Assembly (NCBI GenBank): GCA_947476285.1 | Contig: CANJPU010000008.1 | Coordinates: 1-64,000 of the forward strand | Direction of reading: 5' to 3' | Length of the DNA: 64,000 nt | Origin: Comamonadaceae bacterium | GTDB taxonomy: Bacteria; Pseudomonadota; Gammaproteobacteria; Burkholderiales; Burkholderiaceae_C | Shown here: in pieces, positions 8,612 through 17,882 of the stretch | How positions within the stretch are numbered: the stretch's first letter is position 1 | Layout of the letters: each line of letters begins with the position of its first letter | Translations under genes and position numbers: made by a program | Notes under the pieces: model-generated | Seen by the model: the letters and a program-made list of their open reading frames with translations, nothing else | Told to the model about the DNA's origin: nothing | Database searches by the model: none

Positions 8612-9691
8612 ATGGCCGTCATTGAAGTCAAGAACTTGGTCAAGACATTCGGTAAGGTAACCGCGGTCAACGGCATCAGTTTCAGGGTGGAAAGCGGAGA
8701 AATTCTTTCTCTGGTGGGTGCCAGCGGCTGCGGCAAGACCACCACACTGCGCAGTATTGCGGGCCTGGATCAACCCACCAGCGGGCGAATTGAAATGGAT
8801 GGGGAACTGCTGTTTTCCGAAGAAAAATCTGTTCCGCCCGAGCGCCGAGACATCGGCATGGTGTTTCAGTCCTACGCCTTGTGGCCGCACATGACGGTTG
8901 CCCAGAACATCGGGTATGGCTTGAAGGTGCAAGGCAACTCCAAACAGCATATCGATCGCAAAGTGGCCGATGTCGCGCGGCTGGTTGGCCTGGTCGGTCT
9001 GACCGATCGGTATGTGAGCGAACTCAGCGGCGGCCAGCAGCAGCGCGTTGCGCTGGCCCGCGCCCTGGCGCTGGAGCCCAAGGCCGTGCTGTTCGACGAG
9101 CCGCTGAGCAACCTGGATGCGAAGCTGCGCGAGCACGTCAGGGTGGAGTTGCGCCGCCTGTTGAACAAATTGAAAATCACGGCCATCTATGTCACCCACG
9201 ATCAGGCAGAAGCGATGGTTATTTCTGACCGCGTGGCAGTGATGGAAGCGGGCAGCATCAGGCGTCTGGGCGCTCCGGCCGATGTCTACCAAGACCCGCG
9301 CGATCACTTCGTCGCTGACTTTCTGGGTAGCGTCAATGTTCTGCAGGGTGAGGTTCAGGCGCGCGGCGCCGATCTGATGCTTGCTCTTGGCCCCGACCTG
9401 GTCGTTCGCTGCGGGTCTGTGCTTGGCGCAGGCAAAGCCGGCGACACGATGACGGTGGCGATCCGGCCCGAGCATGTGGAAGTCTCGCCCAGCCCACTGA
9501 CGGGCGAGAACACATGCCAGGGCGTTGTGGAGGAAGTGGTCTTCCTGGGCTCGACGCAGGAATACCTGGTGCGGGTCGGCACGATCCAGATCACCGCCCT
9601 GCAGATCGCACGCAAATCGACCGCGCTGCTTTTCGGGAGCGCGTGCTTTGTGCGGCTACCCGAAGCCGATTTTTTTCTATTGAACGACTAA
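8612..9691 (+). CDS. ABC transporter ATP-binding protein (PotA/FbpC type)
   Basis: 359 aa ATPase that powers the permease at 6872. Walker A is GASGCGKTT, the signature is LSGGQQQR, Walker B is AVLFDEP followed by LSNLD, and the H-loop is in VTHDQAEAM. A C-terminal TOBE-type region (about residues 240-355) is typical of the CUT1/iron/polyamine class. I chose the ATG at 8612, 9 bp after GAAAGGA; a TTG at 8603 is in frame but too close to that site. Confidence 0.93.
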   Translation: MAVIEVKNLVKTFGKVTAVNGISFRVESGEILSLVGASGCGKTTTLRSIAGLDQPTSGRIEMDGELLFSEEKSVPPERRDIGMVFQSYALWPHMTVAQNIGYGLKVQGNSKQHIDRKVADVARLVGLVGLTDRYVSELSGGQQQRVALARALALEPKAVLFDEPLSNLDAKLREHVRVELRRLLNKLKITAIYVTHDQAEAMVISDRVAVMEAGSIRRLGAPADVYQDPRDHFVADFLGSVNVLQGEVQARGADLMLALGPDLVVRCGSVLGAGKAGDTMTVAIRPEHVEVSPSPLTGENTCQGVVEEVVFLGSTQEYLVRVGTIQITALQIARKSTALLFGSACFVRLPEADFFLLND

Positions 9692-9718
9692 GTTCCAAAA
9701 CAAGAAGGAGGACGGATC

Positions 9719-11875
9719 GTGCTTGGAGATCAATCGGATTCATTGGACGCCATAGAGCCCATCAGGGCGATGCTCAATCCCCGCTCCATCGCAGTGATCG
9801 GCGCGTCCAACCGAATGGAGTATGGCGGGCGCGTCGTTGCCAATCTCAAGAGCGGAGGGTTTCCTGGGGAAATCTATCCGGTCAATCCGAAAGAGACCGA
9901 GATTCAGGGCTTGAAGGCGTATGCGGACGTGCGCGATATTCCCGGGCCGGTCGATATGGCCGTCATCGTGGTCCCCGCGCGGGCCATGCTGGATGTGGTG
10001 AAGGCTGCGGGAGAGAAAGGCATTCGAGCCGGGGTTGTCATCTCCGCCGGATTCGCCGAGCGCGGGGCCGACGGAATCGCGCTCCAGCGGCAGGTGGTTG
10101 ACTTGGCCAGAAGTTATGGCATGCGCTTGTCTGGTCCCAACAGCCTGGGCGTTTCGAATTTGCAAGACCGGGTGTTTGCCACGGGACCCAACTGGGACTG
10201 GAGCGTGCAAAAGACCAAGCCGGGTCCAATTTCCGTTGTCTCACAAAGCGGCGCGCTTGCCTTTACGACGCTGCTGTCTCGGGCACAAGAGGGAGGCGTC
10301 GGGTTCAGGCACCTCGTGTCGGTAGGAAACCAGGCCGATCTCACCGTGGTCGACTTCATCGAATACCTGGTGGAGGCAGACGAAGGCACCAAAGTCATCG
10401 CTGTCTTTCTGGAAGGGCTTCCCCCTGGGGACGGCAAACGCTTCATGCGCGTTGCACGACGCGCGGCGGTGTTGGGCAAACCCATCCTCGTGCTTAAAGT
10501 GGGACGCTCCGACCAGGGCCGGCAAGCCGCGCTGTCGCACACCGCAGCACTCGTTGGCAAGGATGCCGTCTACGAGGCGGCATTTCGCCAATGCGCCGTG
10601 GTGCGCGTAGCCGATCTGGACGACTTGTGGGAGGCGGGCTATTTGTTTAGCGCGGTGCCGCGTTTAAGCCGAGACGGTGGGGTTGGCGTCCTGTCCAATT
10701 CAGGGGGCATGAACTCACTGTTCGCCGACATCTGCGGCGAAGCGGGCGTTCCGGTTCCGCCGATCGGCGATGCAACAACCGAAGAAATCGAACGCCTGCT
10801 GGCGGGTCGGGGCAGCGCGGGCAACCCGGTGGATGCGAGCGGGCAACTGACCAAAGACAGTTTGCACGACATCCTGCGATCGCTTCAAGACGACCCACAA
10901 ATCAATCTGATCACACTTGCACTGACGGCTCTGGCTTCAGGCAAGCGCTCGCTCGACATTTCTCGCAATGTCTGTGCGGCCTATGCGAAGGCCAGCCTTC
11001 CCTTTGTCGTGCTGTGGGCATCGAGCACCACCGCGCATGGCGTTGTCACTGCCCAGACTGCTGGCTTCATGCAGATCCGTGAGGCTGGAATTCCGATGTT
11101 TCAAGAACCCACCAAATGCGCGCGCGCGCTGCGGTGGCTGCGCGACTACCATGCGGGGCGCCAAGACGTCGTCAAGCAGTTGCAGGCTCGCGATGAAGCC
11201 TTGAGCGATCATGGCGCGCCTGTCACTGGCGATCATGTCCAAGGCCTTCAGCTCTTGTCAGACGCGGGCATTCCTGTGGCCGTGACGCTGGTGGCCACCG
11301 GTCTTGCCAGCGCCCTGGAATGCGCGGGCCGCATCGGCTATCCGGTCGTTCTCAAGATCGATGCGCCCGAACTCCTGCACAAGACCGAAGTGGGCGGCGT
11401 TGAACTGAACGTCGGTGACGCACAGGCGCTTGCGTCGGCCTACGCGAACGTGTGGGGGCGCACGTCTGCACTGGGCGAGCGCCGGCGTGTGCTGGTGCAG
11501 CAACAGGTGAGTGGGGGTGTCGAATTCATCCTGGGCGGCATGATGGATCCTGTCTTCGGCCCTGTGGTGATGCTGGGTGCGGGCGGCGTGTGGGTAGAAG
11601 TTGCCGACGATATTTCCCTGCGCGTGGCCCCGGTGGATGCCGACACGGCGAAGTCGATGCTGGCTGAATTGAAGAGCGCAAAACTGCTTCAGGGCTTGCG
11701 AGGGCAGCCGCCTCGTGATGCCGATGCACTGATCGACGCCCTTGTCCGATTCAGCCGCCTGCTGGTGTCTTGCGCTTCGCAAGTGGCCGGGTTGGAGGTC
11801 AACCCGATTCTTGTCTTGCCCAAGGGGCAAGGGGTGCGTGCTGTGGATATGCTTGTTTTGCCAATCAAGGAGTGA
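9719..11875 (+). CDS. NDP-forming acyl-CoA synthetase (acetate-CoA ligase family)
   Basis: 718 aa single-chain enzyme that makes acyl-CoA from an acid, CoA and ATP through a phosphohistidine. Domains in order: CoA-binding Rossmann domain (about 20-120, PRSIAVIGASNR), succinyl-CoA-ligase-like domains (about 150-470) with the SHTAALVG block expected to carry the phosphorylated His, and a C-terminal ATP-grasp domain (about 490-718). The GTG start at 9719 is set by a strong AAGGAGGA 6 bp ahead. It sits in the ABC operon, so its substrate is probably the imported acid. A truncated relative occurs at 48318. Confidence 0.9.
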   Translation: MLGDQSDSLDAIEPIRAMLNPRSIAVIGASNRMEYGGRVVANLKSGGFPGEIYPVNPKETEIQGLKAYADVRDIPGPVDMAVIVVPARAMLDVVKAAGEKGIRAGVVISAGFAERGADGIALQRQVVDLARSYGMRLSGPNSLGVSNLQDRVFATGPNWDWSVQKTKPGPISVVSQSGALAFTTLLSRAQEGGVGFRHLVSVGNQADLTVVDFIEYLVEADEGTKVIAVFLEGLPPGDGKRFMRVARRAAVLGKPILVLKVGRSDQGRQAALSHTAALVGKDAVYEAAFRQCAVVRVADLDDLWEAGYLFSAVPRLSRDGGVGVLSNSGGMNSLFADICGEAGVPVPPIGDATTEEIERLLAGRGSAGNPVDASGQLTKDSLHDILRSLQDDPQINLITLALTALASGKRSLDISRNVCAAYAKASLPFVVLWASSTTAHGVVTAQTAGFMQIREAGIPMFQEPTKCARALRWLRDYHAGRQDVVKQLQARDEALSDHGAPVTGDHVQGLQLLSDAGIPVAVTLVATGLASALECAGRIGYPVVLKIDAPELLHKTEVGGVELNVGDAQALASAYANVWGRTSALGERRRVLVQQQVSGGVEFILGGMMDPVFGPVVMLGAGGVWVEVADDISLRVAPVDADTAKSMLAELKSAKLLQGLRGQPPRDADALIDALVRFSRLLVSCASQVAGLEVNPILVLPKGQGVRAVDMLVLPIKE

Positions 11876-11879
11876 ATCA

Positions 11880-12794
11880 ATGGGCGAGAAAATTTCATCC
11901 AAACCGTTTCTGCGGCGATCGAGCCTGATCATGCCGGCCCACAACGAACGCTTCGTGGCCAAGGCGCACACCTGCGGCGCTGATGCGATCTGCATCGATC
12001 TTGAAGATTCCGTGTCGCCGCACAAGAAAAGCGAAGCACGTGCGGCAGTGCGCCACGCCATCCCACTCGTGGCCAAGGGGGGGGCTGATGTTTTGGTGCG
12101 GATCAATTCCGAATGGGAGCTGGCGTTTCTGGATCTGGATGCCGCCGTCGCTCCGGGCGTCACTTGCATCCAGCTACCGAAGGTGGACGCACCCGAGACC
12201 ATTTACGCCATCGACAAACTGATCGAAGACCGTGAGCGCCGCCAGGGTCTGCCGCCCGGCGCAATTGAGTTGGCCGTTGGCATGGAGACAGCCAAGGGCT
12301 TGGTGCGCGACATGGAGATTGCATGCGCAAGCCCGCGCATCCGAACCATATCCTGCGGCATTGAAGACCTGGCCACTGACCTGGAGGTCGAACTGACTGA
12401 CGATGCCTGGGAACTGTTTTATTCCAAGACCCGGCTTGTTGTGGTTGCAAGTGCGCATGGCCTGCAACCCCAGGGCCTGGTGGGCCGGGTGTCCGACTAC
12501 CGCAACCTCGATGCTTTCCGTGCAACCGCGCTTCGCTCCAGGCGCCTGGGATACCGCGGCGCCAGTTGCATTCATCCTGATCAAGTGGCCATATTGAACG
12601 AAGTCTTCAGCCCAAGCGAGGCTGAAATTCAGAGAGCAAAGAAAATTTTAGCCTTGGGTGAGCAGGCAGAAGGCCTGGGCAAGGGGGCCTTCGGTGTCGA
12701 TGGCCAGATGGCCGACATCCCCACGGTGGAGCGGGCCCGCAGACTTCTGTACCGGGCAAAAGTGATTCAGGACAGAAAGGACCGCAACAAATGA
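11880..12794 (+). CDS. HpcH/HpaI aldolase / citrate lyase beta-like protein (CitE family)
   Basis: 304 aa TIM-barrel lyase of the CitE/malyl-CoA-lyase superfamily, which cleaves or condenses 3-hydroxyacyl-CoA-type substrates using Mg2+. Family motifs seen: RRSSLIMPAHNERF at the start, DAICIDLEDSVSP near residues 35-47 and a GIEDLATDLEVE metal-site region near 160. The frame runs further upstream but overlaps the synthetase gene; the ATG at 11880, with AAGGAG just ahead, is the real start. It lies directly after the acyl-CoA synthetase, so a ligate-then-cleave route is plausible. A second paralogue is at 59188. Confidence 0.87.
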   Translation: MGEKISSKPFLRRSSLIMPAHNERFVAKAHTCGADAICIDLEDSVSPHKKSEARAAVRHAIPLVAKGGADVLVRINSEWELAFLDLDAAVAPGVTCIQLPKVDAPETIYAIDKLIEDRERRQGLPPGAIELAVGMETAKGLVRDMEIACASPRIRTISCGIEDLATDLEVELTDDAWELFYSKTRLVVVASAHGLQPQGLVGRVSDYRNLDAFRATALRSRRLGYRGASCIHPDQVAILNEVFSPSEAEIQRAKKILALGEQAEGLGKGAFGVDGQMADIPTVERARRLLYRAKVIQDRKDRNK

Positions 12795-14923
12795 GTTCGC
12801 CCACCACATCGGCCGAAGCCGGCGTACTGGTCGGTGTCGACATCGGCGGCACCTTCACCGACATCGTGGCCGCGATGCCCGACGGCCGCATGATCTCAGC
12901 CAAAGTCAGGTCCACGCCCAGCGATTTTTCTCTGGGCATTTGCGACGGGCTCGCGCAGCTCTTCAAGCAACAGGGCCAGGGGCTCGCGCCGGTGGTGCAG
13001 ATCAACCACGGCACCACTGTGGCCACCAATTGCATTCTGGAGCGAAAGGGCGCGCGCACCGCGCTCTTGACAACATCTGGGTTTCGCGATGTCTTCGAGA
13101 TCGGCAGGGTGCGCGTGCCAGTGCTCTATGACCTCAACTATCAGAAGCCCGCTCCTCTGGTCGAGCGTCTGTGGCGCCTTGAGATCAACGAACGCGTCGG
13201 ATCGCAAGGCCAGGAGCTTGCCGCCATCGACGAGAAAGAGGTGGAGCGACATATCGACCGCATGACCGAAGGCGGCATCGATGCGGTGGCGGTGTGTCTC
13301 TTGAATTCCTACGCCAATCCGGCGCACGAGCGGCAGATTGGCGCTTTGCTGGCCAAGCGACCCGGTTTGTATTTCTCACTGTCCTGCGATCTGCTTCGCG
13401 AGATCGGCGAATACGAGCGCACCAGCACCACCGTGATGAACGCCTACCTGATGCCCGTGGTCAGCCGCTATCTGGAGAAGCTGCGCTCGGGCCTGGGCAG
13501 CCTGGGTTTTCAAGGCGGCGTCATGGTCATGGGCTCGAACGGCGGACTGATGGAGGTGCAGGCCGCAGCCGAGCAGCCCGCATTCATGATCGAGTCCGGG
13601 CCTGCTGCGGGCGTTATCGCCGCGCAGGCGATTGGGCGGGTGTGCGGGTACCCCAACCTGATCACCTTCGACATGGGAGGAACGACAGCCAAGGCCAGCA
13701 TGGTGGAGGACGGCAAGGTCAGCGAAAGCCCCGAGCTTGAAGTGGGCGGCGGAATTTCATACGGGCGCAAGCTCATGGGCGGTGGCGGCTATCCAGTGCG
13801 TTCCACCGTCATTGATCTGGCCGAGGTGGGCGCCGGGGGTGGCTCGCTGGTGTGGTTCGACGAGGCCAACGGCCTGCACGTCGGGCCGCAAAGCGCAGGC
13901 GCCGACCCTGGGCCTGCATGCTATGGGCGCGGTGGCCAAGAGCCCACCGTCACCGATGCCTGCTCCGTGTTGGGCTACCTTGGCGATTCCATCGCAGGTG
14001 GGTCCGTGGTGCTCCATCGCGACCGAGCGCAGGCGGCCATCACGCAGAAGGTCGCCAATCGCCTGGGCAAGCCTGCAGAAGAAACCGCCTATGGCATCTA
14101 CGAGATTGCGGCGGCCAACATGATGCGGGCCATCAAGGCGGTTTCGATCGAGCGGGGCCGCGACCCGCGTGACTTCACCCTGATGGCTTTTGGCGGCAAC
14201 GGGGCATTGTTCGCCTGCCAAATAGCGGCGGCGATTCAAATGAAGAAGGTGTTGATTCCGCCGCTTGCAGGGCTTTTCAGCGTCATCGGCTTGCTCGCCG
14301 CAGATGTGAAAAATCACTTGGTCATCAGCTTGAAACGCAAACTGCACGAGCTCGGTCCGGGCGATCTGGCCAAGCTGTTTGCCGCCGAAGAGAGCGACTA
14401 TGTGGAGCGCCTTCGCAAACACGGGCGTGCCGTGCAGAAGACCGAGCGCACAGTGGACCTTCGCTATGCCGGCCAGAGCTACCACCTCAGTGTCCCGGTG
14501 CCGGCCGGCCCGATCGACGCTGATGCCCAAGCCCAACTGATCGAAGCGTTTCACAAAGAGCATCACAAGAACTACGGGCACAACGCACCCGGTGAGGCTG
14601 TTGAGTTGGTCAACCTTCGATTGACCGCGGTGCAGCGACCCGGCATTTCCTCCGATGCATTGAGCAAGATGGCAAGGGCGGCCTATCCGATGTCGCGCGC
14701 CAACGACGCATCGCCAACGCGCGCCGCGTTCTTCGGGGTCGAACTGGGTTGGCAGCAGACCCGCGTGTTGCCAGCGCGCGCCGACATTCCGGCCGCGGGA
14801 ATCGCCGGGCCGGTGATCATCGAAGAATACGACGCCACCATATTGATTCCTCCGGGGTGGACCGCCACGCTTGACGCGAACCAGAACATCGTGATGAACA
14901 GGCAGGGGCAAGACAATGATTAA
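12791..14923 (+). CDS. Hydantoinase/oxoprolinase family protein, subunit A
   Basis: 710 aa protein of the HyuA/OplA family, the ATP-binding half of ATP-dependent hydantoinases, 5-oxoprolinases and related acetone-carboxylase-type enzymes. It opens with the phosphate-binding motif GVDIGGTFTD, has the NHGTTVATN motif near residue 75 and a second actin-like motif ITFDMGGTTAK near 295. It overlaps the upstream lyase by 4 bp (ATGA) and the downstream B subunit by 8 bp, so the subunits are probably co-translated. The substrate cannot be told from sequence; hydantoin itself is only one option. Confidence 0.9.
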   Translation: MSSPTTSAEAGVLVGVDIGGTFTDIVAAMPDGRMISAKVRSTPSDFSLGICDGLAQLFKQQGQGLAPVVQINHGTTVATNCILERKGARTALLTTSGFRDVFEIGRVRVPVLYDLNYQKPAPLVERLWRLEINERVGSQGQELAAIDEKEVERHIDRMTEGGIDAVAVCLLNSYANPAHERQIGALLAKRPGLYFSLSCDLLREIGEYERTSTTVMNAYLMPVVSRYLEKLRSGLGSLGFQGGVMVMGSNGGLMEVQAAAEQPAFMIESGPAAGVIAAQAIGRVCGYPNLITFDMGGTTAKASMVEDGKVSESPELEVGGGISYGRKLMGGGGYPVRSTVIDLAEVGAGGGSLVWFDEANGLHVGPQSAGADPGPACYGRGGQEPTVTDACSVLGYLGDSIAGGSVVLHRDRAQAAITQKVANRLGKPAEETAYGIYEIAAANMMRAIKAVSIERGRDPRDFTLMAFGGNGALFACQIAAAIQMKKVLIPPLAGLFSVIGLLAADVKNHLVISLKRKLHELGPGDLAKLFAAEESDYVERLRKHGRAVQKTERTVDLRYAGQSYHLSVPVPAGPIDADAQAQLIEAFHKEHHKNYGHNAPGEAVELVNLRLTAVQRPGISSDALSKMARAAYPMSRANDASPTRAAFFGVELGWQQTRVLPARADIPAAGIAGPVIIEEYDATILIPPGWTATLDANQNIVMNRQGQDND

Positions 14924-16661
14924 GATCGATCCGATCGCGCTGGAGCTGATGAACAACAGCCTGTCGTCCATCACCGATGAGATGATGATCACCACGCACA
15001 GAACTGGCTATTCCGGGTCCATCAAGTACCTGATGGATTTTTCCGCCGCACTGTTCAATGCGCGCGGTGACATGATTGCCCAGGGCGTCGCCCTGCCTCA
15101 CCACCTGGGTGCGATGCCCGGTGCGTACCAGTCCATCATGGCGAAGTTCAGTGACGAGATCTATCCGGGGGATTTGTTTGCGTTGAACGATCCTTATGAG
15201 GGCGGGACCCACCTGCCGGACATCTATTTGTTCAAGCCGATCTTCGTTGGCGAGGTGTGTGTGGGGTATGCGGTGCTCATGGCGCACCACATTGATGTCG
15301 GCGGCCGCACGGCCGGCTCGATGGCGGCGGACAACACCAGCATCCATCAAGAGGGATTGAGGCTACCCCCCTTGAAACTATACGAACGCGGTGTTCCCAA
15401 CCGCGCAGTGTTCGACATCATCGGCAAGAACGTGAGAATTCCAGACAAAGTGTTTGGCGACTTGCGCGCCCAGGCGGCGGCCTGCGCCATTGCCGAGCGC
15501 GGCATCCAGGCGATGGTCAAACGCCATGGACTGGAGACTGTGCAAGCCTACTGGGATGAGCTGCTCAATTACACCGAGCGCATGATGCAAAAGGTGATTG
15601 GCGACATGCCCGATGGCTCCTACACCTTTGAGGATTTCGTCGACGACGATGGCATGACTGGCGAGCCGGTTCGCATCGCGGTGAAGCTGGACGTGCTGGG
15701 CGACGCGGTCACGGTCGATTTCACCGGAAGCTCGCCGCAGGCCAAGGGCGCGATCAACAGCACCTACTGGTACACCATCTCCTGTGTTCAGGCCGTCTTT
15801 CGTTGCCTGGTGCCGCCCCAGACACCCAACAACGCCGGCGCGTTCCGACGCATCAAGGTGATTGCACCTGAGGGCAGCTTCGTCAACCCGAGATATCCTG
15901 CCGCGGTGGCTGCGCGGGGTGTCACTGGCTATCGAATCGATGACGCGATTCTGGGCGCGCTGTCCAAAGCGCTGCCGGGGCAGATACCCGCGGCCAGCGA
16001 AGGGGGCAACACTTCGTTGCGCATGGCTGGCAGCGACGAGAGCGGGCGCCAGTTCATCTTGATGGAAGTGGTGTGCGGCAGTCGCGGCGGACGCCCCACC
16101 ATCGATGGCATCGAGGGAGTCAACAACCCCACCCAGAACTTGTCGAACACGCCTGTCGAAGCACTGGAGGCGGACTTTCCGGTGCGCGTCAAGCAATACG
16201 GATTCGTACCCGACACCGGCGGTGCGGGGCAGTTCAGAGGCGGAATGTCGCTGGTGCGCGAGTGGGAGTACCTGACCGACGCGATGCTGCAAGTACGCTC
16301 GGACCGTTCGCGTTTCGTGCCTTGGGGAGCGCAAGAAGGTTGCCCGGGAACCGGATCGGAGAATCTGCTTAACGCGGGGTCGGCCAATGAGGTTCGCCTG
16401 GCTGCAAAGTTTGTGCGGGACGTTCACAAGGGCGATCGATTTCGCCACATCACGCCGGGAGCGGGCGGCTACGGAAACCCATTGAAGAGGGACGCCCAAG
16501 GTGTTCTCAAAGACGTCCTCAACGGAAAGTTGAGCACCGAATATGCGCGCCGAGTGTATGGCGTGGTGCTTGACCTTGCGAACCAAGCCGTTGATACGCA
16601 GGCGACTCATGCAGAGCGTGCGCGTCTGGCGAGCCACCCATCAGCCGCATCGACTGCTTAA
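14916..16661 (+). CDS. Hydantoinase/oxoprolinase family protein, subunit B
   Basis: 581 aa partner of the A subunit at 12791, with HyuB-family features: DPIALELMNNSLSSITDEM at the N-terminus, NDPYEGGTHLPDI near residues 90-102, and a C-terminal glycine-rich block ending GAGGYGNP. Length is normal for the family. It overlaps the A gene by 8 bp and is followed 34 bp later by the solute-binding protein of the operon's ABC transporter. Confidence 0.9.
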   Translation: MIKIDPIALELMNNSLSSITDEMMITTHRTGYSGSIKYLMDFSAALFNARGDMIAQGVALPHHLGAMPGAYQSIMAKFSDEIYPGDLFALNDPYEGGTHLPDIYLFKPIFVGEVCVGYAVLMAHHIDVGGRTAGSMAADNTSIHQEGLRLPPLKLYERGVPNRAVFDIIGKNVRIPDKVFGDLRAQAAACAIAERGIQAMVKRHGLETVQAYWDELLNYTERMMQKVIGDMPDGSYTFEDFVDDDGMTGEPVRIAVKLDVLGDAVTVDFTGSSPQAKGAINSTYWYTISCVQAVFRCLVPPQTPNNAGAFRRIKVIAPEGSFVNPRYPAAVAARGVTGYRIDDAILGALSKALPGQIPAASEGGNTSLRMAGSDESGRQFILMEVVCGSRGGRPTIDGIEGVNNPTQNLSNTPVEALEADFPVRVKQYGFVPDTGGAGQFRGGMSLVREWEYLTDAMLQVRSDRSRFVPWGAQEGCPGTGSENLLNAGSANEVRLAAKFVRDVHKGDRFRHITPGAGGYGNPLKRDAQGVLKDVLNGKLSTEYARRVYGVVLDLANQAVDTQATHAERARLASHPSAASTA

Positions 16662-16695
16662 GGTAAGTCACTCACTACGCCAAGGAGAAATCGTC

Positions 16696-17829
16696 ATGAA
16701 ACTACGTTGCGCATTTTTCAGGACACAGGCCTTGCACCTGCTTGCCTGCTTGTCGTCCATCTGTCTTCTGGGAGCACCTGGGGTAGCGGCAGCGGCCGAT
16801 GCTTCTCCTGCCGCGATTCAGGCTTCGATCAACTACGCCAAGCAGAACCTGCCGGCGGTCAGCCCCGAGTTAATTCGGGCTGCGGCCAAGGAGGGTAAGC
16901 TGATGCTCAACCACATGGCCTGGGGGCCTGAGCAGGCCATCATGCTCAAACAGTTCAACGCCGCATTTCCGTTCATCAAGGTTGACACCAGTGAAGGCAG
17001 TGGCGGCCAGCAGTTGGCCCGCTTCCAGGCTGAAGCCGGCGCACGGCGCGGCGAGGGCGACGTGTTTCAGGTGAGCAATGTGGCTGCGATCGATGCCCTG
17101 GTGGCGCAGAACGCAGTGCTAAAGCACGCCCTTGGGGATGACGCCCTGTTCGGTGCGGGCGACAAAAGCACCGGCTACTGGTACTCGATACACAACACGA
17201 CGCCATTGATCGCCTACCGCAAGGGCGCCCTCACGCCTGCGGAGTTGACCAAACTCTCGACCTGGGAAGGCGCGCTGGACCCGGTCTTCAAGGGCCGCGT
17301 CGGGGTGCCTGATGTTTCATCGGGCGGGCTGGTGGTGGCGGGCTATTACTTGTTCCGCACCCGATATGGAAAAGAATACTTCACCAAGCTGTCGCAAAAC
17401 CAGCCCAAGATTTACGTGGCACTTAATCCGTCCCTCGATGCCTTGGTTGCCGGCGAGGTTGACTTCATTCTCATGGCCAGTGTGGTGGGCTCTACCCGGC
17501 ACTGGGCCAACAAGGCGCCGATCAATTTCATCGAATCGAGCCCTAAGTGGGGCAGCCAGACGCCGCAGTTTATCTCTGCCTACGCACCCAATCCGAACGC
17601 GGCCAAGCTATACCAGGAGTGGTCGTTCTCAAAACCGGTTCAGGAGCTTTGGCAGAAGTTGGTTGGCGCCCCGTCGGCCAGGAAGGGCGTGGCCGATACG
17701 CGTCCCTACATCAAGGAGCCGTGGTTCAAGTCGGTGAGCGAAACCACCGCGATCGACTGGGACCAAGTGGGCAAGAACCAGAAATTGATCTTTGAAGAAT
17801 TTAACCAGAGCTTGAAGAAAAGGAAGTGA
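16696..17829 (+). CDS. Extracellular solute-binding protein (family 1, iron/polyamine ABC type)
   Basis: 377 aa. A Sec signal (positively charged start, hydrophobic core, AAAAD cleavage region about residue 35) leads into a two-lobed binding protein with VDTSEGSGGQQLARFQAE near residue 96 and a KGRVGVPDVSSGG hinge region near 200. ATG at 16696 has AAGGAGAAA ahead; a longer in-frame start at 16543 lies inside the hydantoinase gene and would remove the signal peptide. It is likely the partner of the permease/ATPase at 6872-9691, separated from them by four enzyme genes. Confidence 0.88.
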   Translation: MKLRCAFFRTQALHLLACLSSICLLGAPGVAAAADASPAAIQASINYAKQNLPAVSPELIRAAAKEGKLMLNHMAWGPEQAIMLKQFNAAFPFIKVDTSEGSGGQQLARFQAEAGARRGEGDVFQVSNVAAIDALVAQNAVLKHALGDDALFGAGDKSTGYWYSIHNTTPLIAYRKGALTPAELTKLSTWEGALDPVFKGRVGVPDVSSGGLVVAGYYLFRTRYGKEYFTKLSQNQPKIYVALNPSLDALVAGEVDFILMASVVGSTRHWANKAPINFIESSPKWGSQTPQFISAYAPNPNAAKLYQEWSFSKPVQELWQKLVGAPSARKGVADTRPYIKEPWFKSVSETTAIDWDQVGKNQKLIFEEFNQSLKKRK

Positions 17830-17882
17830 CCGACGGGTTGACTTGATGGTCCGTGCAGGAGGGTTCAGGCTGTGGGTCTGCT

